Shown in pieces: positions 55,415 to 64,000 of a DNA stretch of 64,000 bases. Below the pieces are notes generated by a model. That model did no database searches and had not been told where the DNA came from. It worked only from the letters and a program-made list of their open reading frames with translations. Position numbers and translations under genes: made by a program. The first letter of the stretch is position 1, and each line of letters starts with the position of its first letter. Source of the DNA: Entoloma clypeatum (lineage: Eukaryota > Basidiomycota > Agaricomycetes > Agaricales > Entolomataceae); assembly GCA_963565915.1 (NCBI GenBank), contig OY751485.1, positions 2,852,001 to 2,916,000 of the forward strand. Direction: 5' to 3'.

Positions 55415-57565
55415 TTATTTTAATTTATTATTATAAAATCGTTCAGGTGAACTTGTAGCACATGTAAAGAGGTCCATATCATCCGAAAGCAGGCATGACT
55501 GCACATCAACTTTGTTTCCCCAGGATGTAGCCAAGGTCCTGCATTTCTGTGGACTATGGCCTTGCATCTGCGGCTTGTCGATGCCATGAAGGGCAGTCCG
55601 ATTCACAAGAGCATTGGATAGCAAAGATGCAAAGTCGAATGAATTTGACATGTCATCAAAGCGTCCCCTCCTCTCGCGGGGCCCGTCACGGTCGTTAGCG
55701 CCAGAAACGCTCCCCAATTCCGATCCCTTCCGCCGATTCCGACCTTCCTGTTTCACACGAGGTTCTAGAGAGAGCCTTGGAATACGAACATGATGGATGG
55801 ACCTCAGAGATGGATGACTTGCACGATGGCGCAATCGCCGTAGACTTTGCCCACAGTCTAGTTTTTGCTTCTTTCTTGCTGGCGTTGGGTCGTCCACCCT
55901 CCGGATCCAGCAGCCTACCATGGCCTCCCACCTCCATCCGCCCTTGGAACCTATCTGGCCCACGCCATTCTTGGAGGCCGGTGTTCTGATAGATTTCCGT
56001 GGCTTTGGCGTCGCTACTGCGCACACGCCAAAACATCGATTCTCGGCGTCATCCACGGATTGTATCAGTTCATGACGGTACGCCTTGATCTCCTCAGTGC
56101 TGCTTTTCGTACCAAGGAGACATTCACATGAAGGGAGGTCAACTTGGCGAAGCGCGCATGCCCACATGGATGCCTCGAGGCGAACAAGCCCAAGAGAGCG
56201 CAGGAGCGAGGTCACAGAGTTCAACCTTTCCCGACAGACATCTAAGGAGGACTCGAGAAATATCTTTTCGATGAGAGGGGTATATGTCGACGTCTTAGGT
56301 GACGCCTCGTTCAATCGACCTGCAAGGGACAGCACATTTGATGATCGAAAGGTGCTCGAAGTTAGCAACCACCAAGTGACTAGGCATACGATGACATCGT
56401 TGATTTCGGTTGTCAGAGAATTAACAGCGCCTTCGATGGGGTTGATACCAAAAGTAAGGATCGAGACCAGGGATTGTGATATGACATCGCAGTCTTCCTC
56501 TGTAACACCAATTTCCAAGACAGTGTGCAGAGACAAGGACCGGTCGAGGGCGATGGTTAACCATTTATGGAACCACTTCGACGATTGCACGACCTCAGAG
56601 GAATCCTCTTTATTTGGTCTAGTAGGGTCGATAGCCAGCTGTGCGAATGAACCAAGAAATCGCATAAATAATGGCAAGTCCCGAACGTACATGATTCGGA
56701 CGAGGTTGCGGACAGTCTTGCAACACCATATCGCCGGGTTCCGTACAAATCGAAGAGCATCAAGAAAGATCTCGAAAAATGCGCTGTCCGGCAGACCTCC
56801 CGCATTCCAGCGGATGCGAAGGTCTTGGAGGAAACTTGCATGCTCTGGGTAGCAACCCGGGGCGCGGACATCAGAGGTCGGTACGGAAATGAATGCAGCG
56901 CAAAGTAGCGAATAGAGGAGTGTTCTTGACTCATGAGAAAGATGATGCTCTAGGCATGTATCGAGGAGAGCGTTCAGGAGAGCGGGCTGGTGCCCGTTTG
57001 AATTCAGGGTAATGCGAAGAGCTTGTGCGATGATGGTACACCTTGCATTAATCGGTTAGGACGTCAAAAAAAAAGATAGTTCCAATTGGGCGCACCCACG
57101 GTATTCAAGTGGTATTGCGTCGTATATATCGTCTGCAAACTCTGCCACCGCCTCCTTCTCCTCTGTCGTAGTCGCGTCTTCATCTTCTATATTATCGCCA
57201 ATGACGAAAGAACACATTGCCCTTAGAGTGATGATAGGACGGGGACTTGCACCAGTCTCCGGTCGACATCGTCGCCTTGTTGCTAGAAGAATATCTCTGA
57301 AGCAATCCCGGACCGCATAAACTTTCCGTGATAAACCTGAAGTGTCCAGCAAATGTTTGTCAACACGAATACCGCCGCTTCCCGACGAGCGCAATATCAG
57401 AAGCGGAGGGACGTTCTCCTTGGTCATAGACAAATATGTGGCGGGGCGATGGCGTGTCCCTTTGTCTAAAGCGGCTAAAGACGCGCATCTGGTACGAAGA
57501 GGTCTCAAAAGGCGACGTATCCGGTTGGTGGAGAGTTGAGGGATCTCTGTGTCTCGAAAAGCCAT
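55415..57565 (-). CDS. Uncharacterised protein, 698 residues
   Basis: Two exons, 57565-57096 and 57041-55415, joined over a 54-bp intron (GTGCGC..TGCAAG). The exon sum is in frame. The first ~600 residues look mostly helical and globular (ALLNALLDTCLEHHLSHESRTL, split by family-unknown blocks; RIMYVRDLPLFMRFLGSFAQL; LVSILTFGINPIEGAVNSL). The C-terminus is basic and Ser/Arg-rich (RKKQKLD, RNRRKGSE), possibly nuclear. I do not recognise a family. The start is only 59 bp downstream of the NAD kinase stop on the same strand. In-frame ATGs exist at 57565 and 57628; the former is preferred because the latter lies almost at the neighbouring stop. Confidence 0.7.
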
Positions 57566-57624
57566 CCAAATGAACGTGGACTCGGAGAGTATGTAGTATA
57601 TACAGGATACGATCACGTGATCAT

Positions 57625-60483
57625 TCACGAATCCACACTGCCATCACTCGCATTGCTGTCGCTCTCGTCATTTCCCCAAACTGCAAAGACTCTGCGACCG
57701 TGGTGATGATCCACAGACCTGCTCCTGTGTGAAGGCCCTCGAGGCCGTGCTTGCGTCAACGAAGAATGTGTCAGCGTAGTCGGTGTGGGTGTATTGACAT
57801 TTTCTCCGTCGTTTCTCGAGAATCGACTCCTTCCTCCGGGAGGTTGAGAAGAGTAAATGTCGTTTCTTTCACTCTGATGCTCCGACCGCCACAGTCCAGA
57901 ACCTGAGTGGTCGGGTGACGAAGGTGGCACAAAGCCCACTTGTCGAGAGTCACGGCGGGGAATGTGAGGCTGGGGACCAGCGAAGCGGCTCGGGGTCTCT
58001 ACGCCCGACTGAAGACCTGATCGAGACCTCGATCTCGACTTGCGCCTCCGCTCGACTTTGGCGACGTGAGTGCTTTGAAAGGCACCATCCATCAAGTTAT
58101 CGTATGCCTTTTCTTGTCCAATCATTTTTTCTCGCGCATTCCGAGTATTCGGTGGAGTCGTGAGAGCTGCCTCAGGGGATGAATCATCGATATCGAATGT
58201 ATCATCATCATCATCAGAATCCTCTTCCTCCTCGTCGACATGCTCCTCTACGGCACCACCGGCAGCGATTTTGGGACGCCCAGATACCGTGTTTGAACGC
58301 CTAGTACGCTCTTTGGGCTTGGCTGGGCGTTCCTCTTCCACAACGACAAAGGATTTCTGTCGCTCCCTTTCATTCCACTTGAGAGTCCTTGATATGGCGT
58401 GAAACCAGTCTGTCGACTGCTTGTCCGCACACACAGTAGGGAAAGGATATTTCGATGCGGTTACTTTAATGTGGTCGCCCTCTAGTATAGATATCAGAAC
58501 ATCTTCAAAGGTGGTTAGTAAATCCATTGCCTCACGTTTTAGTTCAACACGCCCTCGACCATCGAATGATGCCCATGCAGTGCTTCGTGAATTATACGGG
58601 ACACATATGCGGAGCTCCATACTATCCGGTAATAACATCGGGCGGAAAGACAGAGTATGAGGACAAATGGGTGTGATCAGCATTGCAGGAATTTCAGGAT
58701 GGACAAGGGATCCTCCCGCGGATAACTACAATGGCTCAGCGCACCAAAAGACGGAAGTGAATGCAGAGCACTGACCGAATACGCAGTAGATCCGGTGGGG
58801 GTGGAGACTGTGAGCCCGTCAGCTTGAACCGTCGTCATATGATGCTCATCCCCTATCGGCGGGACGTCAATGCAGGCTTCAAGTGCATCCAAAGGGCATA
58901 CACACCAAAAAGTTCCAGAAGGCTGACGTATGGGCTTGGGCCTCTATCCACGACCAGGTCATTCAGCACCTCAAATGTTTCCGTCGGTCGCGTCGTGAAG
59001 CACATTATCTCCTTATCTTTGCCACCACATTTTCCACTGCCATCACCCATGGCGAACCCTCCTTCTACCGCTTCCCATCCACCCTTCTCGACGTTCTTCA
59101 TCATAATCTCCCCAGTCTCTGCTTTCTTTACGGCCTTGCGACGTTTGCCGTCCACCCTGGAAACCGCACGGTACACGGTACAGGTGAAGCGCATCCGCAA
59201 ATTCACCCGAATGCCTGAATCAAGAGCGGAATCCATGACAGCTTGATGATCAGCGAAGTCGAAGTTAGTAAGGAATCCCAGGGATCCCAACGCAAACGAA
59301 AGCACAGGGGGTACAATGCGTTGGAAAAGCCATGATGTGAACAGGACGGTCCCATCGCCTCCGAGCTGATGCAAATGGTCAACAGATATGACCAGCCAGC
59401 ATAACGATGTGCACTGACAGTAACCACGAAGTCGAACAAATGAGGGCTCTGGGTGCACATGTTGCTCGTCCAGTAACGCAGCTGACCACTATCTTGAGTG
59501 GACGGTTCCTCCCCCACGCCGCCCGCCGATGCAAGAGACGAGATTGAATTGCTACTGGAAGTCCGACGCCGAGGAGTAGGGATGAATAGCTCTGGGTAAT
59601 CGCGTCTAATCCCCTCGGCATCAAAGCGTCGAGAATGGCGCAGTTGATTGTCAACATATCTGTCAAGGAAAATCAGCAAGCAAGACAATGGGTCGGGATT
59701 GCTAGACTCACATTACTAATCGTCGCTTCTGTCCTGGTCGAGGTTTCAACATGAGGTACAAAGCTAGTTCTCGTGTAAGTTTGATCAATCTGTTATCACG
59801 AGCCTTGGTTACGATGAGGACTGTCTGGATGTTCGTTCGAACGCGTGTACGACCTGGAAAACAAACAAGTTGAGCGCACGCTCACAAGAAACCTGAGATA
59901 ACTCACCAAGCTGTTTGCTCATTTCACGAACTCCAATGGCTGTCTCAGCAAGCTGTTTGGTCAAACTAGCGCTGTAGTCGGTTTCATATTCGTCATCGCT
60001 CCCAACGGCAATGCTATCGGGGGATGATAAAGGACCAGCAGAATTTGAATCGGTGTCCAAATTCTGGAGAGATCTGGCGACGCCGACCTCGGTGGCACCG
60101 ACGAGAGCGTGCTGTTTACTGCGCAGCCATTCCGTCAGAGAGGCACCCTTATCAAGATGTGAATGGACGAAGCAAGGCGAGTTGAGGGCTTTAGGCTGAT
60201 CGTATACGGGTAGTGATGGCTCTTCGAGTGGTATAGGTATGTCATGTACCCGGGGAGTGTTTGACTGCTCTTGCGCGATGACTGGGGATGGCGAGGCCTC
60301 ATCCCGCTTTTTTGGGGAGGTGTCTTCCACGACAATACCTGAAGCCCAATCTGTCTGATTGATATGCAATGAACTGGGTCTGCTGCTTCGTCTCGACAAG
60401 GAGGGGGTTATCTGGTGGATTGATGGCCCAGGGGTTGTCGGTGGGGTCGAAAAGGTTTCCGTTTCAGGCGATAGGTGCGACAT
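57625..60483 (-). CDS. NAD(+) kinase
   Basis: A multi-exon gene. NAD kinase phosphorylates NAD+ to NADP+ using ATP. The catalytic core is clear: LGGDGTVLFTSWLF (GGDGT motif), FALGSLGFLTNFDF, VLNDLVVDRGPSPYVS (NE/D motif), VQADGLTVSTPTGSTAYS and LITPICPHTLSFRPMLLPDS. A ~35-residue Gly/Lys-rich insertion (around GDGSGKCGGKDKE) lies before the NE/D motif. The N-terminal ~170 residues (MSHLSPETETFSTPP onward) and the C-terminal ~180 residues (acidic EEEEDSDDDDDTF, RRRKSRSRSRSG) are disordered extensions. There is no mitochondrial presequence, so a cytosolic Utr1-like enzyme is more likely than Pos5. Confidence 0.9.
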
Positions 60484-60670
60484 GAGAGAATCAGGATGGA
60501 GACTTATTGCTGCCCAGTCTGGGTCTTATTTAAAGAGATCTTAGTCGCAAGTTGTCCAGGGAACGTGCACTCGGAGAGATGTAGCAAGGCGAACCCACAT
60601 TTGATCGTGACACAGTGGTAAGTACTTACTATTGCAACATTGCAACATTGCTGCCCAACTACAATGGAGG
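60484..60670. other. Short spacer between NAD kinase and queuosine salvage gene
   Basis: 187 bp with a duplicated ATTGCAACATTGCAACATTG near 60632. Holds the NAD kinase promoter. Confidence 0.5.
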
Positions 60671-62097
60671 CTAGAAAAAAACGGTGTCTTTCAATGCAAA
60701 TCGTTCCAACATCCTGTAATCTGCCCTGTCTTTTGCAATAGCCCAGATCCACATGTCCAAGTTAGGAAGGGTGATGTCTCTTATCCAATCCAATGAGCCA
60801 TCTTCTGGCAAAGGAATGGAGTGTGCAGCATCAATAATCAGTTCACAGGCATCTACAGCCGCAGCTCGCAGGATATAGGACTGATCCACCGTCAATATGG
60901 GACCTTCCTTGCCGACAGTTTCACTGCCAGAGTTCACTTCATTGATCATGAGCAAGGCTGTTAGCTCTGCTTCGGAGCCTGCATTGGGAAAGAGGGTCGA
61001 CAAGGCCACCGACCCGGCTAGATCAATAACCCCTAGATGTATGAGCATTGACGGGACAACGTTATCTGTGAAGACAGGGCATCTTGCGGTGCTGGGAATT
61101 GGAAATGGAGGTGGGGATGCAGATCCGAAACGGATAGCCACAGCCTGGACCAAGAAAAGGGCTTTTTTAAAGCAATAGATTGCTGTCAGCGGAAGATTAG
61201 CACGGAAGCTACATTGATTTCGAGATACTTGCGTTCTCCATCGACTTCTGCCATGTCTTGAAATGCTGGGAATGCACGAACGAGCTTTGGGGGACCTTCG
61301 GTCAAAGTAACTCTAGATTAACCAGGAAACTCACGCGCTCCAGTACAATATCCAAAGCCGCGTTTGGTTGGGAATCAGATTTTGCCCTTTCGGCCTCTCT
61401 GAGGGCCTCAAGTACGAAAGATCCGAGATTGGGGTAGCCAGATTTAACCAAAATGTCTCCAGTCTCATTCAGAACCTGCGTGATCAGCTTCACAAGCTCG
61501 TACATAGGCCCGCCTAATTGGCCAACGGTCAATCCGGGAATCGTGGCGTGACAGGTTTCGACGTGCAGGTTTACCCCCATCAGTTCAGCGATTATCGCGT
61601 GGTCTATGGAGAGCATGCCTCTTGCTGAGAGAAAATCGTTGCTACTGGATGATGTCAGGTAGAGTGAAAAGACAAGGGCCCTGATTGTATCCCATGCACC
61701 ACGCCCAGTTGCAGCATGCAGTTGGGCACGGTATCCCGAGCCAAAGTTTAAAAGGGACAATACGGAGAGCAGATTGAGTTCGTCGAGGTGGGAGGTGAAT
61801 TTGAGCGGAAGGAGCAGGCCGTGTGACGTCGAAACACGTTTGAATGTCGAGGTGAACGCGGGGGAAAGCAGAAGTCGTTTGATGGAATAGGGATGAATCT
61901 ACAAGAAGGGTGAGTACCACTGAGTGCAACAGCCGCTGGCAGGGGATATACAACGGTACCGGGATCGATTAAGCGAATCTAAAATGCAGCGTTACGTACC
62001 TCTATCTGAGAGGCTTGGCGCAAGGATCGCGAAGACTCGCGAATCGATTGGATGAATGCACCCGAGGAAGGAAAAGGGGGAGTTGACTGTCTCGCCA
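60671..62097 (-). CDS. QNG1: Queuosine 5'-phosphate N-glycosylase/hydrolase (queuosine salvage)
   Basis: Four exons: 62097-61999, 61898-61335, 61284-61233 and 61182-60671, 408 residues, sum in frame. The family (DUF2419/Q_salvage) releases queuine from queuosine nucleotides so eukaryotes can insert it into tRNA. Visible features: SRSLRQASQIEIHPYSIKRL, FTSHLDELNLLSVLSLLNFGSGYR, GLTVGQLGGPMYELVKL, YCFKKALFLVQAVAIRFG, and VFTDNVVPSMLIHLGVIDL near the active site. The third intron (61183-61232) uses a GC donor (GAAC/GCAAGT) and only this choice keeps the frame and the family's YxxxKKA block. The start lies 138 bp from the divergent AIM41 start. Confidence 0.85.
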
Positions 62098-62235
62098 TTG
62101 AAGGCTATTGAATGAAGTTATGATATGATCAGCGGAGGAGATCCCTGCGTATTGAGTTGCATCCTCACGTGATGCCGTGTCCTCGTCCATGCCAACTGCA
62201 CGTTTTTTCTTACGCGTTCCAACGTTAGCGCGTCC
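62098..62235. promoter_or_regulatory. 138-bp shared promoter region between QNG1 and AIM41
   Basis: Divergent ATGs at 62097 (minus) and 62236 (plus). No TATA box. Confidence 0.5.
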
Positions 62236-63173
62236 ATGGCGTCTCTACTCTACGCCGGCAGAAGGTTCGTGCTGTCTTCATGTTCCATAACTTCTCAAAC
62301 GTTTTTCTGGCTTAAGATCTCCGAGCCCGGCTCATGAGCGAAGTTAAAATGGCCATGAAGGTGAGTTTTGTGATAAGGTAGACGAAATCCAACCTCTAGA
62401 GTCCTTTCGATTCAAATTCCTACACGAATATCTGAGAAAAATTAAAACTACCAAAATCTAGAGAAGAGCTTTCTTGTTAACTTTTGATAGTACATAACAG
62501 TTTTGAGTTAGGGGAATTGACGTCGAATTTACAGTGGCGGCAGTGTTTTGATTTCGTCTACCTGAAATTGACATGATGCATTGACTGATTCCTGTCAGAG
62601 CAGGGATACTCTTGCATCAACCACCTTGAGGGTGAGTAGAACATTTTTCGCCCCAATCCATACAAGGCTCATGGCCTTCGTTAGTCCGTTCTCTCAGAAG
62701 TGTACGCCGCCGACAAGACGGCAAATGCCCAAGTGACATCGGCCACCATTGTAAGTCTTCATCCTCATAGTTGCTTCTTGGTGGTGAAACACGAACTTCA
62801 GGCCAACATCCTAATGAAAGCTGTCACTCGGCGGGTGAGCATCTTGCAAAGTGAATTGACGCACGCGACTCATTGTCCGGGATTTTTTTAGCAAGATGCA
62901 GTAACTAAGTTCATTCAGGCTTCCAGACAGGACCTTGCAGATAAAGAAATGCAGGAGAGCCAAATCCTCTCAAGATATTTGCCTCCCCTTCTCTCCGAGA
63001 TAGACATAGACTCGGCTCTCAACGAAATAATCAACGCACTGCCGGCCACATCCAATCCCCAGAAGTCACTCGGCCACGTCTTCAAAGAGTTCTACTCCAA
63101 AGTAGAGAAGTCCAAGGTCAACGTGGCGCTCGTGAAACAACGCGCGGAGGTGTTGTTATCGACCAGGGTATAG
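62236..63173 (+). CDS. AIM41: AIM41/YqeY-like mitochondrial protein
   Basis: Six exons: 62236-62281, 62317-62360, 62599-62631, 62685-62750, 62802-62834 and 62892-63173, 167 residues, sum in frame. The YqeY/GatB-tail fold is indicated by RARLMSEVKMAMKSRD, STTLRSVLSEVYAADKT, ILMKAVTRRQDAVTKFIQ, SRQDLADKEMQESQILSRYLP and GHVFKEFYSKVEKSKVN. YqeY relatives resemble the tRNA-binding tail of GatB; yeast Aim41 is mitochondrial with unknown function. The N-terminus MASLLYAGRRFVLSSY is Arg-containing and uncharged otherwise, fitting a short presequence. The first intron (35 bp) is unusually short and its donor is the least certain part. The second intron is unusually long (238 bp). Confidence 0.82.
62361..62598 (+). 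other. Long AIM41 intron with a 14-bp internal stem
   Basis: A 238-bp GT-AG intron, four to five times the local norm. AGGTAGACGAAATC at 62376-62389 is exactly complementary (inverted) to GATTTCGTCTACCT at 62550-62563. Folding removes 188 nt and leaves 15 nt after the donor and 35 nt before the acceptor, with a likely branch site in the last segment. Confidence 0.75.
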
Positions 63174-63255
63174 ATTTATATAGCTAGTCATGAATTCACA
63201 GCAGCGAATCTATTATTTGGATAACAACCTGTTACAGACGTTTTTTTAGCGAGCG

Positions 63256-64000
63256 TTACTGCTCGCCTAACGCCTCGGCTTCGGAATCCCTACATGTTTC
63301 TGTTGATTCTGGAGCTTTCCCATTGGTGCCTCTCCTTGTGACGGGCGCGTCGCTGTTGAGAACTTTAGTGTTTCGGTCCTTGTCAGACTCGTGCCCATTT
63401 TCTCTTGTCACTCCTGAGGGCTCCGGATGAACGGAAGGCGTAGAATCAGTGCTCCCTATCGGAATGAGAGAGGGGAGAACACTCCGCATTCGCATCAAAT
63501 CATCTATGCAACCATAGACTGCGCTAGAAACGCCTTCAAGCACTCTCAAGCGCTCGTCGATGGCTTCGCGCGTCAATCTGTCCATGGTGGCAAGCTGCTC
63601 TTCGGTGAGCATTGAGGGCAAACGAGACAGCTGATCTGGCACGGTCGTCTGTTCACTGCGAGCACGGGGATCTACTGCAGCACGGGGGAAATGGTTACCA
63701 ATTCTTGGGTGAATCGCAGGAGACATAGGGGATCGGGGGTTTCCAGAGATGGGTTGCATCATTCCATTCTGTGGTGTTTGTAGGGTGGGGTTTACTAGCG
63801 AGCCGTAGTTGTACAAGGGAATAAGCGACGGGACTGCTAACGGACTAGGGGGTGGAGCATGAGGGGCTGATGATGAAGCTGTTGACGTCGCATCTCGCAA
63901 TTCTGCTCGAGGCACGGTCTCGGAGACGCTGGACCCGGAGGCTGCTGGTTGAACATTATTTAGGCGCCGCAATGCAGCAAGAGCAGCAGCATCCCTGGGA
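63256..64000 (-). CDS. C-terminal part of probable Hrd1-type ERAD ubiquitin ligase (partial)
   Basis: The frame is open from the window end to TAA at about 63256. The sequence is Pro/Ser-rich, then QLSRLPSMLTEEQLATMDRL and TREAIDERLRVLEGVSSAVY with CIDDLMRMRSVLP, a helical block I associate with the C-terminal tail of fungal Hrd1/synoviolin ligases. Upstream residues DAAALAALRRL also fit. The membrane and RING domains would lie outside the window, so the identification rests on the tail only. Confidence 0.5.
   Translation of the reverse strand, partial: PRDAAALAALRRLNNVQPAASGSSVSETVPRAELRDATSTASSSAPHAPPPSPLAVPSLIPLYNYGSLVNPTLQTPQNGMMQPISGNPRSPMSPAIHPRIGNHFPRAAVDPRARSEQTTVPDQLSRLPSMLTEEQLATMDRLTREAIDERLRVLEGVSSAVYGCIDDLMRMRSVLPSLIPIGSTDSTPSVHPEPSGVTRENGHESDKDRNTKVLNSDAPVTRRGTNGKAPESTETCRDSEAEALGEQ

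Noticed and set aside
56085..56852. 255-residue plus-strand ORF opposite the uncharacterised gene
   Set aside because: Antisense shadow of the minus-strand exon 55415-57041, whose joined frame is longer and consistent across a spliced intron.
62361..62598. Intronic C/D-box snoRNA in the long AIM41 intron
   Set aside because: A weak TGATAA near the 5' end has no properly paired D box and terminal stem. The 14-bp inverted repeat does not fit snoRNA architecture.

Overview
The window is from a filamentous basidiomycete, most likely a mushroom-forming agaricomycete. The protein-coding genes are dense and intron-rich, with introns of about 45-65 bp. They encode ordinary fungal proteins (TFIIH Ssl1, acetolactate synthase regulatory subunit, PDK1 kinase, NAD kinase, an Hmt1-type ABC transporter, queuosine salvage, AIM41). 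The repeats are fungal Ty3/gypsy chromoviruses and Ty1/copia elements. No bacterial-style operon, CRISPR array, rRNA or tRNA gene was seen.

Layout. (1) 1-541: 3' end of a copia retrotransposon with its LTR. (2) 732-7297: a nearly complete Ty3/gypsy chromovirus with 5-bp target duplications, inserted into a diverged ~159-bp tandem repeat. It has gag, then pol with a C-terminal chromodomain and one frameshift in integrase, then an extra ORF after pol. An 11-nt primer-binding site matches the element's own predicted RNA 5' end (Tf1/sushi self-priming). (3) 8064-14382: a second LTR element on the minus strand with 98.7% identical LTRs, 5-bp target duplications and an initiator-tRNA anticodon-arm primer site. 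It carries only a broken copia-type gag and no recognisable pol. A short bulged-hairpin motif recurs at least 15 times in its non-coding interior. (4) 14383-17549: gene-free repeats, including a ~330-bp tandem array. (5) 17550-64000: host genes.

Host genes in order: a large PH-Sec7-PH protein with a degenerate Sec7 active site (-); a mitochondrial Mmt-type cation transporter (+); a decayed phenylalanine ammonia-lyase pseudogene (-); a NIPA-type Mg2+ transporter (-) divergent from a TCP11-domain gene (+); SSL1 (-) divergent from ILV6 (+); PDK1 (-); an HMG-box transcription factor (-). After these comes a 200-N gap, and the 9,105 bp before the gap recur after it with a constant 9,305-bp offset. 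This looks like two overlapping contigs that were not merged, so the second TCP11/SSL1/ILV6/PDK1 set is probably not a real duplication. Beyond it lie a seven-exon RRM/glycine-rich RNA-binding protein, an Hmt1/ABCB6-like transporter, two uncharacterised proteins, NAD kinase, queuosine-nucleotide glycosylase (all -), AIM41 (+) and the C-terminal part of a probable Hrd1 ubiquitin ligase (-).

The most unusual signals are: the repeated bulged hairpins in the gag-only element; the self-priming signature of the chromovirus; the extra ORF after its pol; a 14-bp stem that would shorten the one long AIM41 intron to ~50 nt; recurrent GC-AG introns; and the multiply broken PAL gene. All gene models come from reading splice signals and protein-family patterns by eye. 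No database search was run.
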